A program made the translations under genes and the position numbers. Of a stretch of 40,206 bases of DNA, positions 26,039 to 34,528 are shown in pieces. Each line of letters opens with the position of its first letter. Position 1 is the stretch's first letter. Source of the DNA: Promethearchaeota archaeon (lineage in GTDB: Archaea; Asgardarchaeota; Lokiarchaeia; Sigyniarchaeales; SOKP01). Below the pieces are notes generated by a model. The model had not been told where the DNA came from. It saw only the letters and a program-made list of their open reading frames with translations, and did no database searches. The stretch is taken from NCBI GenBank assembly GCA_008080765.1, contig SHMU01000011.1, positions 1 through 40,206 of the forward strand, in the 5' to 3' direction.

Positions 26039-27217
26039 TTAAGAAGAAATAGGGGGTAGTGGCGGAACAATGAAATCATCCCATTCATCCGGTGGAGGAT
26101 ATTCCCACCAGTCCTTAGGTAGTTTAGAGTAGTTGCCATATTTTTTAAGCCCTTTCTGAAATGCTTTTATATTTTGCTTAGGTGCATTCAAATCTGTGGG
26201 TGTGGGATAGAAATATGCCCCAAACCCTCCGTTTTTTGTCCCTAAATTCCTTATCATATGCCACACTTCCCTTTCAACTTCATCGGGACTCCCCCGAGTA
26301 TAAATAGATTGAATATTTACACATGCCCAGTACATAATTTTCCCTCTAAATTGTCTTAATTCCGGATAACCGCTCATTCGAGGGCTGTCCAACTCGATAG
26401 CATCTAATCCCCACTCGATTAACAGGGGAAGAAGGCGGTCAATCTTCCCGCAACAATGCAAATGCACTTCTGCCCCTAATTGATGAGCTTCATCACATAT
26501 TGTTTTATATACAGGTTTGTAAAATTCTTCAAAGGTTTTTGGACTAAAAAAAGGACCTGTTTGCTCTCCAAGATCATCCACAATCCAAAACCCATGAGGC
26601 TCTAGCTCATATTTATAACATGCTTTCATCGCATCCACGTGCCAATCCGTTTCTCTCTTTAAAGAACGTCTTACCATTTCGGGATTTTTTCTATGATCGA
26701 TTAAGAAGTTTGAAAAACCTCTAATGGTTGAGGCTCTTTGGAACGGTCCAAAATCAGCAATATGTCCCATTCTATATTTGTTTTCTCCAAAAGATTTTTT
26801 TAATTCTAAAGCAAAATTATATCTACTCTCATCCATAGGATCTGGATTATATTTCTTGATGAATTCATCATATTCATCCCAATTTTTTATGGGAGCCCTT
26901 CCGGGATGTCCCATATTAGTGTCTTTCCCTCTCATATTCCAAATACAACCCCATTCATCAATTTCTTCGTGTGGAATAGTTTTCCATTTTTCATTTTCAT
27001 ACTTGAGATTTTCTTTAGCCCATGGTGGTTTTTCCCAAACATAGCCCACGCGGGCATGTGGAAAGAGATGCTCTTCTCCTTCATTCCATCCTGGGGTCCA
27101 ATCTTGAGAATGCTGTGCCAATAATGGACATACATCACCCCTCACATCTTGAAAAACTGGAACTTTATCAGGACTTTTAAAATATAATGCTGCTTTTATA
27201 CGCTCTTCTGAGTTCAT
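26039..27217 (-). CDS. UroD/MtaA-family methyltransferase-like protein (paralogue 1)
   Basis: This 392-residue TIM-barrel protein is of the uroporphyrinogen decarboxylase superfamily, in the branch related to corrinoid-dependent methyltransferases. It starts in the family manner, MNSEERIKAALYFKSPDKVPV. It has a VHLHCCGKID motif supplying His and Cys for zinc, LDAIELDSPRMSG, and a C-terminal NIQSIYTRGSPDEVEREV helix. Methyltransferase relatives move methyl groups from corrinoid proteins to thiols. True UroD active-site Arg and Asp motifs were not seen, so haem synthesis is unlikely. It lies 137 bp downstream of a paralogue on the same strand and is separated from IS110 by about 100 bp. Confidence 0.78.
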   Translation of the reverse strand: MNSEERIKAALYFKSPDKVPVFQDVRGDVCPLLAQHSQDWTPGWNEGEEHLFPHARVGYVWEKPPWAKENLKYENEKWKTIPHEEIDEWGCIWNMRGKDTNMGHPGRAPIKNWDEYDEFIKKYNPDPMDESRYNFALELKKSFGENKYRMGHIADFGPFQRASTIRGFSNFLIDHRKNPEMVRRSLKRETDWHVDAMKACYKYELEPHGFWIVDDLGEQTGPFFSPKTFEEFYKPVYKTICDEAHQLGAEVHLHCCGKIDRLLPLLIEWGLDAIELDSPRMSGYPELRQFRGKIMYWACVNIQSIYTRGSPDEVEREVWHMIRNLGTKNGGFGAYFYPTPTDLNAPKQNIKAFQKGLKKYGNYSKLPKDWWEYPPPDEWDDFIVPPLPPISS

Positions 27218-27354
27218 TTTTTATTAGCTTTACTGATATTTGTTATTATATTAGTTGAATAATAAATTAATCTTTTGTATCTAAACTATTTTGGACTTCT
27301 CATCATGTTTTCTTTTAATCTTATCGTATTTTTATAAAGAGGGGGCTCAACCTT

Positions 27355-28506
27355 TTAAGATTTAATCCAATCAATTTTCCCCTCTTCATCATAATTGCCC
27401 CATTTTCTAACTGATTCTCTCTGAGCAATGACATTTTGTTTTGGTGTTCCTAATGCCCTTTTTGACATATATTCATAAATTGCTAACCCTCCTTGATTAT
27501 TACCAACTTCTTTGATATATAATTTAATCTCCTCTTCTATCTCTTCTGGAGTCCCTAAAGTATAGGTGCTCTGTATATTGGAAGATAGCCAAAAAGCGAC
27601 CTTCTTCTGCTTGGCAATCTTTTTAATGTTTTCTACCCCCACCATATGTGGGCTGTCAAATTCAAATACATCAACACCCATATCAATTATATCAGGCATT
27701 AATTCTAAGATCTCACCACAACTATGTAAGATGAAATCAAGATTAAAATCATGTGCCAATTCAATAATTTTCTTGTAGGGTTTCTTAAAGAATTTTTGAA
27801 AGAGTGAAGGGCTTATAAAAGGGGATTTCTGGGTACCTAAATCATCTGCAACCATAACGGAGTCTAATGAGGAATAATATTCTTTATATTTTGTTATTAA
27901 TGTAATGAAGTAAGGTAAAAGCTTATTAATTAATTGCTCCACTTGTTTAGGATGTCTTACTAAATCGATAAGAAAGTTTGAAAAACCTCTTATCTGTGAA
28001 CAAAGTGCAAAGAAGCCATTGGGAACAAGCTCTCCGATAGTATACCTTTTTCTTCCTAATAATTTCCAGATATATGTTTTCAAAATTCTATAGCGTTTTT
28101 TATCGGTTAAGTCAGGAGGCTCAAAATTTTCAAGCTCGTCCCAGTTATCATGTAAAAATCCTTGGTAGGGATGCCCTCTGGTAATATCTTCTGATTTAGT
28201 GCCCGACGATTTCCACATATTTCTCCACTCGTCTATACTTTTATGAGGGTATTGCCACCATTTTCGTGCATACCCCGCTCTAATACGGTTTCCACGTTTC
28301 CATCTATAAATAAACAAACGGTATAATGGTTTGGAAATAGAATCTACACCTCCCGGAACATGTGGGGGGTAATCAATAGGTTGCCATGATTTGGGAGGAT
28401 AAATCCTTACCGGAAAGAAATCAGACTTTAGACTTAAACATGATATGGGTATTTTATCTGGTTTATTAAAATGAAATGCTGCCTTAACACGTTCTTTTGA
28501 ATTCAT
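27355..28506 (-). CDS. UroD/MtaA-family methyltransferase-like protein (paralogue 2)
   Basis: A 383-residue paralogue sharing the start (MNSKERVKAAFHFNKPDKIPI), the FSNFLIDLVRHPKQVEQLI helix, FILHSCGEILELMPDII (the H-x-C zinc motif) and NIQSTYTLGTPEEIEEEI. Position YWACVN of paralogue 1 is FWLSSN here, so a cysteine is lost. If that Cys is the third zinc ligand, the two copies differ in metal binding. The conserved DDLGTQKSPFISPSLFQKFF is the usual barrel segment that contacts substrate. The pair probably arose by duplication. A corrinoid methyl-transfer role is inferred from the superfamily and is consistent with the MetE core at 16343. Confidence 0.78.
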   Translation of the reverse strand: MNSKERVKAAFHFNKPDKIPISCLSLKSDFFPVRIYPPKSWQPIDYPPHVPGGVDSISKPLYRLFIYRWKRGNRIRAGYARKWWQYPHKSIDEWRNMWKSSGTKSEDITRGHPYQGFLHDNWDELENFEPPDLTDKKRYRILKTYIWKLLGRKRYTIGELVPNGFFALCSQIRGFSNFLIDLVRHPKQVEQLINKLLPYFITLITKYKEYYSSLDSVMVADDLGTQKSPFISPSLFQKFFKKPYKKIIELAHDFNLDFILHSCGEILELMPDIIDMGVDVFEFDSPHMVGVENIKKIAKQKKVAFWLSSNIQSTYTLGTPEEIEEEIKLYIKEVGNNQGGLAIYEYMSKRALGTPKQNVIAQRESVRKWGNYDEEGKIDWIKS

Positions 28507-28626
28507 ACATATAGTTTATTCTAAGAAATTTTAAGTATAGTTTAAGTTTTATTATAGATTAAGTTTTATATAATCTACAATTTAGATAATATAAACATTA
28601 TAGAAATTCTTTTACCTTAATAAACT

Positions 28627-29706
28627 ATGCCCGAAGAAGAACAAGATGATCGATTAGTAAAATTTTGTGTGTATTGCGGTTCCAAGGTAGATGCTGACGA
28701 GGTTTATTGTCCCAATTGTGGAAAACTCGTAATTAAGGAACCTTCTAAATTAAAAGACTCAATTGGTCACCAGAAAACCACACCGAAACCAAGAGAGATT
28801 CCTGCCAGAAAATGTGCAAATTGTGGCTCATTAATAAGATCTCCGATCTTAAAACAGTGTCCGGTATGCGGGAATGAATTGGAAGAGGCACCCCCTATAG
28901 AGATGTTAGATGACTCTCGCACATCGGGATTTATTTTCACCGAAGATAGGCTTGAACCTGAAGAGGAACGAATAATTTCCAGAACAAAATGGAATATTAG
29001 AGAAGGAACCTCGGTATTTACCACTAGTATTTTGGTCTATATTACTACAATGCTCATGCTTACCTTGTTTTTTCTTCCTGAACAAAATATATTCGGCATT
29101 ATTCTCAGTCAATTACCCGAAATATTTATTGGCATATATCCATTATGGTATATTTCAACCAACAATCATAGCTTAGAGAAATTAGGCTTAAAATCTTCTA
29201 AAAGGAGTGTTTTAATTGCTGGAGTTGTAGGAATTATTGGAGGGGTTGGTCTTATCTTTTTCGAATATCTTTCCGAATTATTAATAGAACTAATGCTCAA
29301 TTTAGGCTTACGCGATCTCTTTGACCTTAGCTCGCTAATGACGACTTCTTTTTTAATTCAAAATGCTGATCTAATATGGTTCATAATACTTGCTATAATG
29401 GTCTCTCTTTCGGCAATTTCTTCAGAAATATTATTCCGAGGTACACTTCATAATGCTTTAAAAGAACGATTTGGTACATCTTTAAAAAATAAAGCTGTAG
29501 TCATTTTGATTATTGCCCTAACGTATTCTGGATTATATGCAATACTTGCATTCCCGGTGGGAGTGGTTCTCCTTCCTTCCTATTTCCTCCTTTCTGTGAT
29601 ATTAGGAACTCTCTATGAAGTAGGCAATAGAAATTTGATGTGTTCAATTATTGCATCCGTAATTTATAACCTCTCAATTTTAATGATTATATGGTTAATA
29701 CTCTAA
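28627..29706 (+). CDS. Zinc-ribbon protein with CPBP/CAAX-protease-like membrane domain, catalytic residues degraded
   Basis: A 359-residue protein. Two CxxC...CxxC zinc ribbons stand at the N-terminus (C14, C17, C28, C31; C63, C66, C78, C81), followed by a hydrophilic linker and a multi-helix membrane domain from about 130. The domain has the layout of CPBP (Abi/CAAX) intramembrane proteases. Motif 1 is SSEILFRGTLHNAL: E267 and R271 remain but the preceding Glu of EExxxR is Ser. Motif 2 (normally FxxxH) reads TYSGLYA, without His. Motif 3 (normally HxxxN) reads SVIYN, Ser for His with Asn kept at 348. It is probably a non-proteolytic CPBP homologue. The role is unknown; the zinc ribbons face the cytoplasm. 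Confidence 0.7.
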   Translation: MPEEEQDDRLVKFCVYCGSKVDADEVYCPNCGKLVIKEPSKLKDSIGHQKTTPKPREIPARKCANCGSLIRSPILKQCPVCGNELEEAPPIEMLDDSRTSGFIFTEDRLEPEEERIISRTKWNIREGTSVFTTSILVYITTMLMLTLFFLPEQNIFGIILSQLPEIFIGIYPLWYISTNNHSLEKLGLKSSKRSVLIAGVVGIIGGVGLIFFEYLSELLIELMLNLGLRDLFDLSSLMTTSFLIQNADLIWFIILAIMVSLSAISSEILFRGTLHNALKERFGTSLKNKAVVILIIALTYSGLYAILAFPVGVVLLPSYFLLSVILGTLYEVGNRNLMCSIIASVIYNLSILMIIWLIL

Positions 29707-29932
29707 TTTATTATCATTAACTCTTATTATATAATAAATTAAAAAAATGGCGGAGAGTAGAAATTTTTACTTTTAATCTCATATTCCATTACTAAATAGT
29801 GAAAATAAGGTATTATTCCTCAAGATGATATCAAATTTTTTATGAGCAGCAAATTGGTATAAGATGCAGTATACAAAAAAAATTAATTCGCATTTTAGAA
29901 AAATATTAATTATGACAATAGGAGCTTAAATC
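29707..29932. promoter_or_regulatory. Intergenic region with Shine-Dalgarno for the kinase-like gene
   Basis: AT-rich, with no gene. AGGAG at 29920-29924 precedes the GTG start at 29933 by 8 nt and decides that start. A five-codon ATG reading frame at 29912 overlaps the Shine-Dalgarno and ends at TAA just before it; it is probably incidental. Confidence 0.45.
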
Positions 29933-30676
29933 GTGGTTAGGAGAACATATCGGAATAAAGGAAGTAAGGATAATATAGTTTTCTCAATTTCAGGAGCTCA
30001 TGGGGTTGGAAAATCAACTATCTTTCATTTACTCAAAAACCAAACCGAAACCAATCACAAATTTAAGTTCTTTCCGGAGCGGTATGTAAAAAAACCCCCC
30101 TTTCCTTTAGGGTCTAGAAATAAAGAGATTGCATTTCGATCTGAGATTCACTTTCTTCAACAATTAATTAAAAGAAACAAGAATGTGTGGACCTATGATA
30201 ATAGGTATAATGGGAGAATAATAATTCTAGATAGAACACCGCTCTGTGTCCTTGTGTATTCTAAAGCACTTTTTCTTAAAGAAAAAGATTTTCAATTAAT
30301 TTTAGATACCTATAATTCGGTGAAATGGAGAGAAGATAAAATCATTTATCTTAGTGCAACACCAGAAGAAATAATAAAGCGTACAATAAAGCGAGGCTCT
30401 CTAGAAAAGGAAAGGAGGCTATGGAATGAAACGGAAAAAAATTACTTGGATAATGTATTACTTTTCTATAAAAAAATGCTCTTCACCGAAGAAAATAAAG
30501 GTAAAATTATTCACATTGACACTACTAATTTACCCCCATATCAAGTACTGGAACAGGTAAAGGCATATGTCGAAGATATTTCAGGATATTCCTTCACTCA
30601 AAAGCTAACCGATCAAAGATTGTATGAGGAAAAATCAGATGAAACCCAGCAAACACGAATAAATAGATTTTTATAA
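29933..30676 (+). CDS. P-loop nucleoside/thymidylate kinase-like protein
   Basis: This 247-residue protein begins with a GTG codon behind a good AGGAG site. The Walker A loop is SGAHGVGKST (about 20-29). A PERY segment follows at about 50, and then IILDRTPLCVLVYSKAL (about 98-115), matching the DR(x)P/S motif by which deoxynucleoside kinases and thymidylate kinases hold the phosphate acceptor. A lid-like arginine-rich stretch (IKRTIKRGSLEKERRLW) lies at about 147-163. The likely reaction is ATP-dependent phosphorylation of a nucleoside or nucleotide. The acceptor is not determined. The C-terminal 30 residues are polar and unmatched. It stands alone between two zinc-ribbon/Roadblock genes. Confidence 0.7.
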   Translation: MVRRTYRNKGSKDNIVFSISGAHGVGKSTIFHLLKNQTETNHKFKFFPERYVKKPPFPLGSRNKEIAFRSEIHFLQQLIKRNKNVWTYDNRYNGRIIILDRTPLCVLVYSKALFLKEKDFQLILDTYNSVKWREDKIIYLSATPEEIIKRTIKRGSLEKERRLWNETEKNYLDNVLLFYKKMLFTEENKGKIIHIDTTNLPPYQVLEQVKAYVEDISGYSFTQKLTDQRLYEEKSDETQQTRINRFL

Positions 30677-30815
30677 TCACATAATGTTAAATTTAAATGA
30701 GGTAATTTATTTAATTCAATTGAACATTGTAAGCAAAATAGTAAATTATTTAAGATTCCCACATTATTTAATTTTTGAATAATAATAAAACATAATAACT
30801 TAATCTGAAAAAAAC

Positions 30816-31823
30816 ATGTCTGTCTCTGAGATATCCGAAGATATTCGAATAAAAATTAAAGACCTCTTAAAGGTAGAAGAGGAGGCAACCGATTTAGAAG
30901 ATTTATCTGTTTTATCCCGAGTCGGGATGAAGGTTTCAAGTGCCGATTCGATTGAGTTAAATGCAGATGCTACATCTGCCTCAAGTACCGCCTTAATTGA
31001 TCTCGGACTTAGATTGAGTGAGTCCACCAATCATGGGTCTCTCAAAGAGATTATCCTTCACAATAAGTCCGGATATAGTATTTTAATGGCAATCAATGAC
31101 GAATACATCGTATTTGGAGCATTGAGCGCGATGTACCGCATTGGATATTATTTGGGTTATCTTCGAGAATTAACTCGTAAACTTAATTATATTATATCTG
31201 GCGGAGAGCCCACTGATATGACACTGTCTCTAGAGAAAGAAGAGTTAGAAAAGCTTAGGAAACAGAAAGAAAAGGAAGAGGAAGAAGAAGAGATCATTCC
31301 GGCAAAACCTTCGGTTGAACAAGATAAAGAGGCATTAGATGGACTATTAGGATTTTTAGATGAATGGGAAAAGGAAGGACTGGAAGAACAAGATCTTCAA
31401 CCTCAAAACGAACAGAATATAGTTTCTATCCCGGGAGTGACAACTTTACAAGAAAGAGCTAAAGTTAGTACTACACAAACCGTTAAAGAACCTCAAAAAC
31501 CTTCAACAACTCAGACTTTTAAGGTTTATGAAGATGAAGTGCCCCCCGTTCCATTAGATGATTATGAACCAATGGAAGTAGGAGATGAAGCTCCTGCCGA
31601 GCCGCAACCTGCTGCAACTACGGCTGCCTCAACTCAACCCTCAATTAGTCCAGAAACAACAGAAACTCAACCTTCAGGAGAATTACCTTCCCTTGATCAA
31701 TTAAAACCCCCGGACTTTGATTCACAAGTAGCATCTGAATATGATACTGATTTTATTCTTCAAGAAGAATCGGAAGATCTTTCAAAAGTGCTCAAAGATT
31801 TGGGTTGGGATGAAGAAAACTAA
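30816..31823 (+). CDS. Roadblock/LC7-domain protein with long acidic disordered tail
   Basis: A 335-residue protein. Residues about 8-120 match the Roadblock/LC7 fold: VLSRVGMKVSSADSIELNADATSASSTALIDLG, then LKEIILHNKSGYSILMAINDEYIVFGAL, then a closing helix (YYLGYLRELTRKLNYII). Roadblock modules bind small Ras-like GTPases and are numerous in Asgard archaea. From about 135 a charged coiled stretch and a long Pro/Glu/Thr/Gln-rich, probably disordered tail follow, ending in an acidic segment with a Trp (LKDLGWDEEN) that looks like a short linear binding motif. No GTPase is adjacent. It probably serves as an adaptor; the partner is unknown. Confidence 0.82.
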   Translation: MSVSEISEDIRIKIKDLLKVEEEATDLEDLSVLSRVGMKVSSADSIELNADATSASSTALIDLGLRLSESTNHGSLKEIILHNKSGYSILMAINDEYIVFGALSAMYRIGYYLGYLRELTRKLNYIISGGEPTDMTLSLEKEELEKLRKQKEKEEEEEEIIPAKPSVEQDKEALDGLLGFLDEWEKEGLEEQDLQPQNEQNIVSIPGVTTLQERAKVSTTQTVKEPQKPSTTQTFKVYEDEVPPVPLDDYEPMEVGDEAPAEPQPAATTAASTQPSISPETTETQPSGELPSLDQLKPPDFDSQVASEYDTDFILQEESEDLSKVLKDLGWDEEN

Positions 31824-31950
31824 ACTTAAAGTGGGACCTTCCTTTTCAGCTTAATTTATTTTAGCTCATATATTTCTTCAAAAAGGCAAATTCTTTTAGA
31901 CAAAATAAATCATTAGAGCAGACGAATTATTCTTTCTTCTTTGAATCCTC

Positions 31951-32055
31951 TTTAACTACCAGCATCCTAAGGAACTGGATTCTTGCTTCAACAACCACTG
32001 CGCCAGATGGCATCTTACACGTTCACCATATGGGTAAATTCCCGTAGTCCCTACG
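31951..32055 (-). repeat. Minus-oriented omegaRNA/RE-like repeat copy
   Basis: Read on the minus strand it opens with CGTAGGGACTACGGGA, shared with the element at 32362. It then has GTTGTTGAAGCAAGAAT (compare GAGGAACAAGGAA there), and a terminal imperfect hairpin (31959-31978) followed by TAGTTAAA, a variant of the TAGTTCAA end. It is a degenerate copy of the same RE family in opposite orientation. Confidence 0.55.
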
Positions 32056-32112
32056 TTAGAGATGGGTATGGGTAAATTCCCGTAGTCCCTACGTTAGAGA
32101 TGGGTATGGGTA
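32032..32112. repeat. 38-bp tandem repeat, about 2.1 copies
   Basis: The unit beginning GGGTAAATTCCCGTAGTC spans 32032-32069 and 32070-32107, with a partial third copy. It duplicates the start of the adjacent minus-oriented RE-like repeat, including its CGTAGGGACTACG core, and probably arose by slippage or unequal exchange there. Confidence 0.8.
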
Positions 32113-32198
32113 TCATTTATCAAAACACAAAAGGTATTTTCTGTAATAAGCTGTGAGAGGGATTTGATGTTTTGAAGTATGCAACATTTATCATGACC

Positions 32199-32240
32199 CC
32201 TCAAGAACACTCCACCTTTTATGGTGGAGATGAATTGAGG
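32199..32240 (-). repeat. Nested inverted repeat, RE-like hairpin
   Basis: Outer arms CCTCAA/TTGAGG (32199-32204, 32235-32240) enclose inner arms CTCCACC/GGTGGAG (32210-32216, 32223-32229). The inner stem is nearly the one at 32479-32498. Read on the minus strand it resembles the terminal hairpin of the RE family, ending GTTCTTGA in place of AGTTCAA. It may be another decayed end. Confidence 0.5.
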
Positions 32241-32361
32241 TCTATTTTTTTTGGAACAAAAAAATCAGAAAACCATCGCACTTAAATGATTTAAATGATG
32301 ATTTCTTCTTTTTAAGTAACAGAAGAACGATTCGAGAACCAAGAATCATTCCTCTGGTGTA

Positions 32362-32506
32362 CCGTAGGGACTACGGGATGTTACGCCTTCGGAGATAATG
32401 TGAGACTTCAGGGGCTCTATTCAGAGTTGTTGGAGCTGTTGTCGAGGAACAAGGAACTTCATCTTGCGAAAGATGAATCTCCACCATTCATGGTGGAGTA
32501 GTTCAA
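32362..32506 (+). mobile_element. Orphan omegaRNA/RE-like element of IS605/TnpB type
   Basis: It opens with CCGTAGGGACTACGGGATGTTACG and has a TTCATCTT-GCGA-AAGATGAA hairpin (32458-32477) directly followed by the terminal hairpin CTCCACCA-TTCA-TGGTGGAG (32479-32498) and TAGTTCAA (32499-32506). The 5' and 3' ends match the element at 37164-37317. No tnpB reading frame accompanies it. A non-autonomous element or a tnpB-deleted remnant is likely. The region 31824-32535 otherwise holds only the related repeats listed here. Confidence 0.55.
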
Positions 32507-32535
32507 TAAATTATGATAAAAAAATATCAATACTT

Positions 32536-33954
32536 ATGAATGGAATCAAATTTTTAAATGAAGATAGTCCAATTATTAAAAGATATATTTATGGCTTACC
32601 ACGCTTAGGTACTGCCACTCTTTTAGGCATCGAAAATTGGGCATTATTCACGCTTTATACTTCGGGCTATGGCTTAGATTCTTTTCGAGTGGGTATCGCA
32701 TTAGCTATTGGCTATATAACAATTGCAATCTCTCAATTCTTATTGGGCTGGATTAGCGACCAGCGATATACAAAATTTGGAAGAAGAAAACCGTATATCC
32801 TCGTCTTTGCGCCCCTTTTAGGTTTTTCAATTATCTTCTTATTATTTCCTACGAATTTTTTAAGTGATATCACCAATAAAAATCTCTTATTTATATGGCT
32901 CTTGCTATGGGATGTAGTATTTAGAGCAAGTTTTGCCGTTACAACCCCTTATCAAGCATTAATGGCGGAGATTTTTTCTGCTGAGGAACGTCCTAAAGTT
33001 TCTCAAATAGAAAATTCCTATAATTATATAGGAAATGCAATCATGGTAATCTTTATACTTCTAATACTAACCGACTATATAGGCAATCTACAGTTTGATG
33101 CGTTTCAATTAGGAATATTGCAATTTAATCCCTTACAATTTAATCCCTTACAATTCAATACATTACCGCTTAATATTCAGTCTTCTGTCCCCTTAACTTA
33201 TACTTTACCCATAGCGTTTTTTGGCGTCTTAACCTTTATATTATTTTATATTGTAGTCATCTTCTTACCAACGGAACCATATTATGAGATGGAAACAACA
33301 ATGAAAGAAAATCTGAAAACTATTCTCCAAAATAAAAACTTCCTCTCTGTAGTTGTAATGTTAGGGTTTGCAGGTTTTGGACTAACCATAATTACAAATA
33401 CCATGCTAAAGTATGTAGAAGATGCATTATACTTGAGAGGTGCCGACTATATGGTTATTTCCATCTTTTTATTGCTTTCCATCTTCTTATTTCTTCATAT
33501 TTGGCGGGTATTAATAGATAAGATAGGAAAAAAAAATACTTTGCTATATGTGTTTCTTTTTGGAGCTCTCTTTCTTCCGATTACTTTATTAGCTGTATTC
33601 CCTATGGGTCATTATATCTTCTTGGGTATTATTTTGGTCTTGGGGATTGCCGCCCTAATAGCAGGCTGGAACCTCTTTCCTTATATTGTGTATGCGGATA
33701 TTGCAGAAGAGGATAGGAAGGAAACGGGGACATTAAAACCAGGAATTTATGCAGGCTTCCCTTCAATGATTTTAAACCTTTTTCAAGCCCTAAGTGTATT
33801 TTTCATTGGCATTGTTCTCTCCATCCCAATTTATTATAATTCTAACAATTCGATTGGGTTATTATTATGGGGTCCTATTACTTCTGTGGTGTTTATCCTT
33901 TCTTATGTGTATACCAAAAAATATGTAAAGCTTGATTTTGAATTGGAAGTTTAA
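32536..33954 (+). CDS. MFS sugar transporter of the GPH/MelB type
   Basis: About 472 residues with roughly twelve transmembrane helices. The frame is open from a TTG at 32464, but that part lies inside the upstream hairpin element, so I start at ATG 32536 (MNGIKFLNEDSP). GPH-like features are the motif between helices 2 and 3, GWISDQRYTKFGRRKPYIL, and the TTPYQALMAEIFSAEERPKVSQI segment after helix 4. MelB relatives carry glycosides with cations; the substrate here is unknown. An outward loop near residues 195-215 carries three tandem LQFNP-like units encoded by near-identical 15-bp DNA repeats. It has no close partner gene. Confidence 0.78.
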   Translation: MNGIKFLNEDSPIIKRYIYGLPRLGTATLLGIENWALFTLYTSGYGLDSFRVGIALAIGYITIAISQFLLGWISDQRYTKFGRRKPYILVFAPLLGFSIIFLLFPTNFLSDITNKNLLFIWLLLWDVVFRASFAVTTPYQALMAEIFSAEERPKVSQIENSYNYIGNAIMVIFILLILTDYIGNLQFDAFQLGILQFNPLQFNPLQFNTLPLNIQSSVPLTYTLPIAFFGVLTFILFYIVVIFLPTEPYYEMETTMKENLKTILQNKNFLSVVVMLGFAGFGLTIITNTMLKYVEDALYLRGADYMVISIFLLLSIFLFLHIWRVLIDKIGKKNTLLYVFLFGALFLPITLLAVFPMGHYIFLGIILVLGIAALIAGWNLFPYIVYADIAEEDRKETGTLKPGIYAGFPSMILNLFQALSVFFIGIVLSIPIYYNSNNSIGLLLWGPITSVVFILSYVYTKKYVKLDFELEV

Positions 33955-34108
33955 AATCGATAAAGTTAGCACATCATTCTAATTGGAAATATGCCGCTAA
34001 ATTAGAAAAAAGAGGAAATGATGAATTAGGAAATTATACCAATATTGTTGCTCAAAAGAAAAGAAAATAGAAAAATAGATTATAGTGAAAATTCATTACT
34101 TTTTTATT

Positions 34109-34363
34109 TTAAAACCGTCGGTCTTTTGCCACTATCTTAACATCGAGAGCTTCGGGTCCCTTTTTATCATTTTCATTTTTTTGCAAAACAAATTCTACTT
34201 CATCTCCTTGATCTAGCTTCCGAAATCCGTCCATCTCAATGTTAGAGTAATGAACGAACACATCTTCATCGCCATCTGCTCCATCTATCACTTGGATAAA
34301 TCCATAGCCTTTTTTCGCATCAAACCACTTTACAAATCCATTTAGCTTATCTCCATCGCTCAT
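34109..34363 (-). CDS. Cold-shock domain protein
   Basis: An 84-residue single cold-shock domain: a five-stranded OB fold that binds single-stranded RNA/DNA as a chaperone. Both nucleic-acid-binding motifs are present: KGYGFIQV (RNP1) and DVFVHYSNI (RNP2), followed by LDQGDEVEFVLQKNENDKKGPEALDVKIV. A TATA-like AGTATAATAAAA lies on the minus strand at about 34391-34402, roughly 30 bp upstream of the start. CspA-type proteins are common in bacteria and patchy in archaea, so past lateral acquisition is possible. Confidence 0.92.
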   Translation of the reverse strand: MSDGDKLNGFVKWFDAKKGYGFIQVIDGADGDEDVFVHYSNIEMDGFRKLDQGDEVEFVLQKNENDKKGPEALDVKIVAKDRRF

Positions 34364-34528
34364 TATTTTCGACCTAATTAATAAATTAGTTCTTTTTATT
34401 ATACTCTTTAAATCTAATGTTATGTAATAAATTATTTAGAAAAATCTCAAATGCTTTTAAAATCTTTTTAAAAGTATAACACTTATAAAAGGGAAATAAG
34501 TTAAATCTTCTTACTTTATTATTAGTAG

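Noticed and set aside
32032-32112. Possible CRISPR-like repeats
   Set aside because: The copies are directly contiguous 38-bp tandem units without spacers; the same holds for the 35-bp repeats at 39851.
32464-32535. N-terminal extension of the transporter from TTG 32464
   Set aside because: The extra 24 codons coincide with the terminal hairpins of the RE-like element, so the open frame is coincidental; ATG 32536 gives a normal start.
33955-34080. Short open frame after the transporter encoding YAAKLEKRGNDELGNYTN
   Set aside because: It looks protein-like but has no start codon and only about 40 codons; it may be a trace of a lost gene but is not supportable as a feature.
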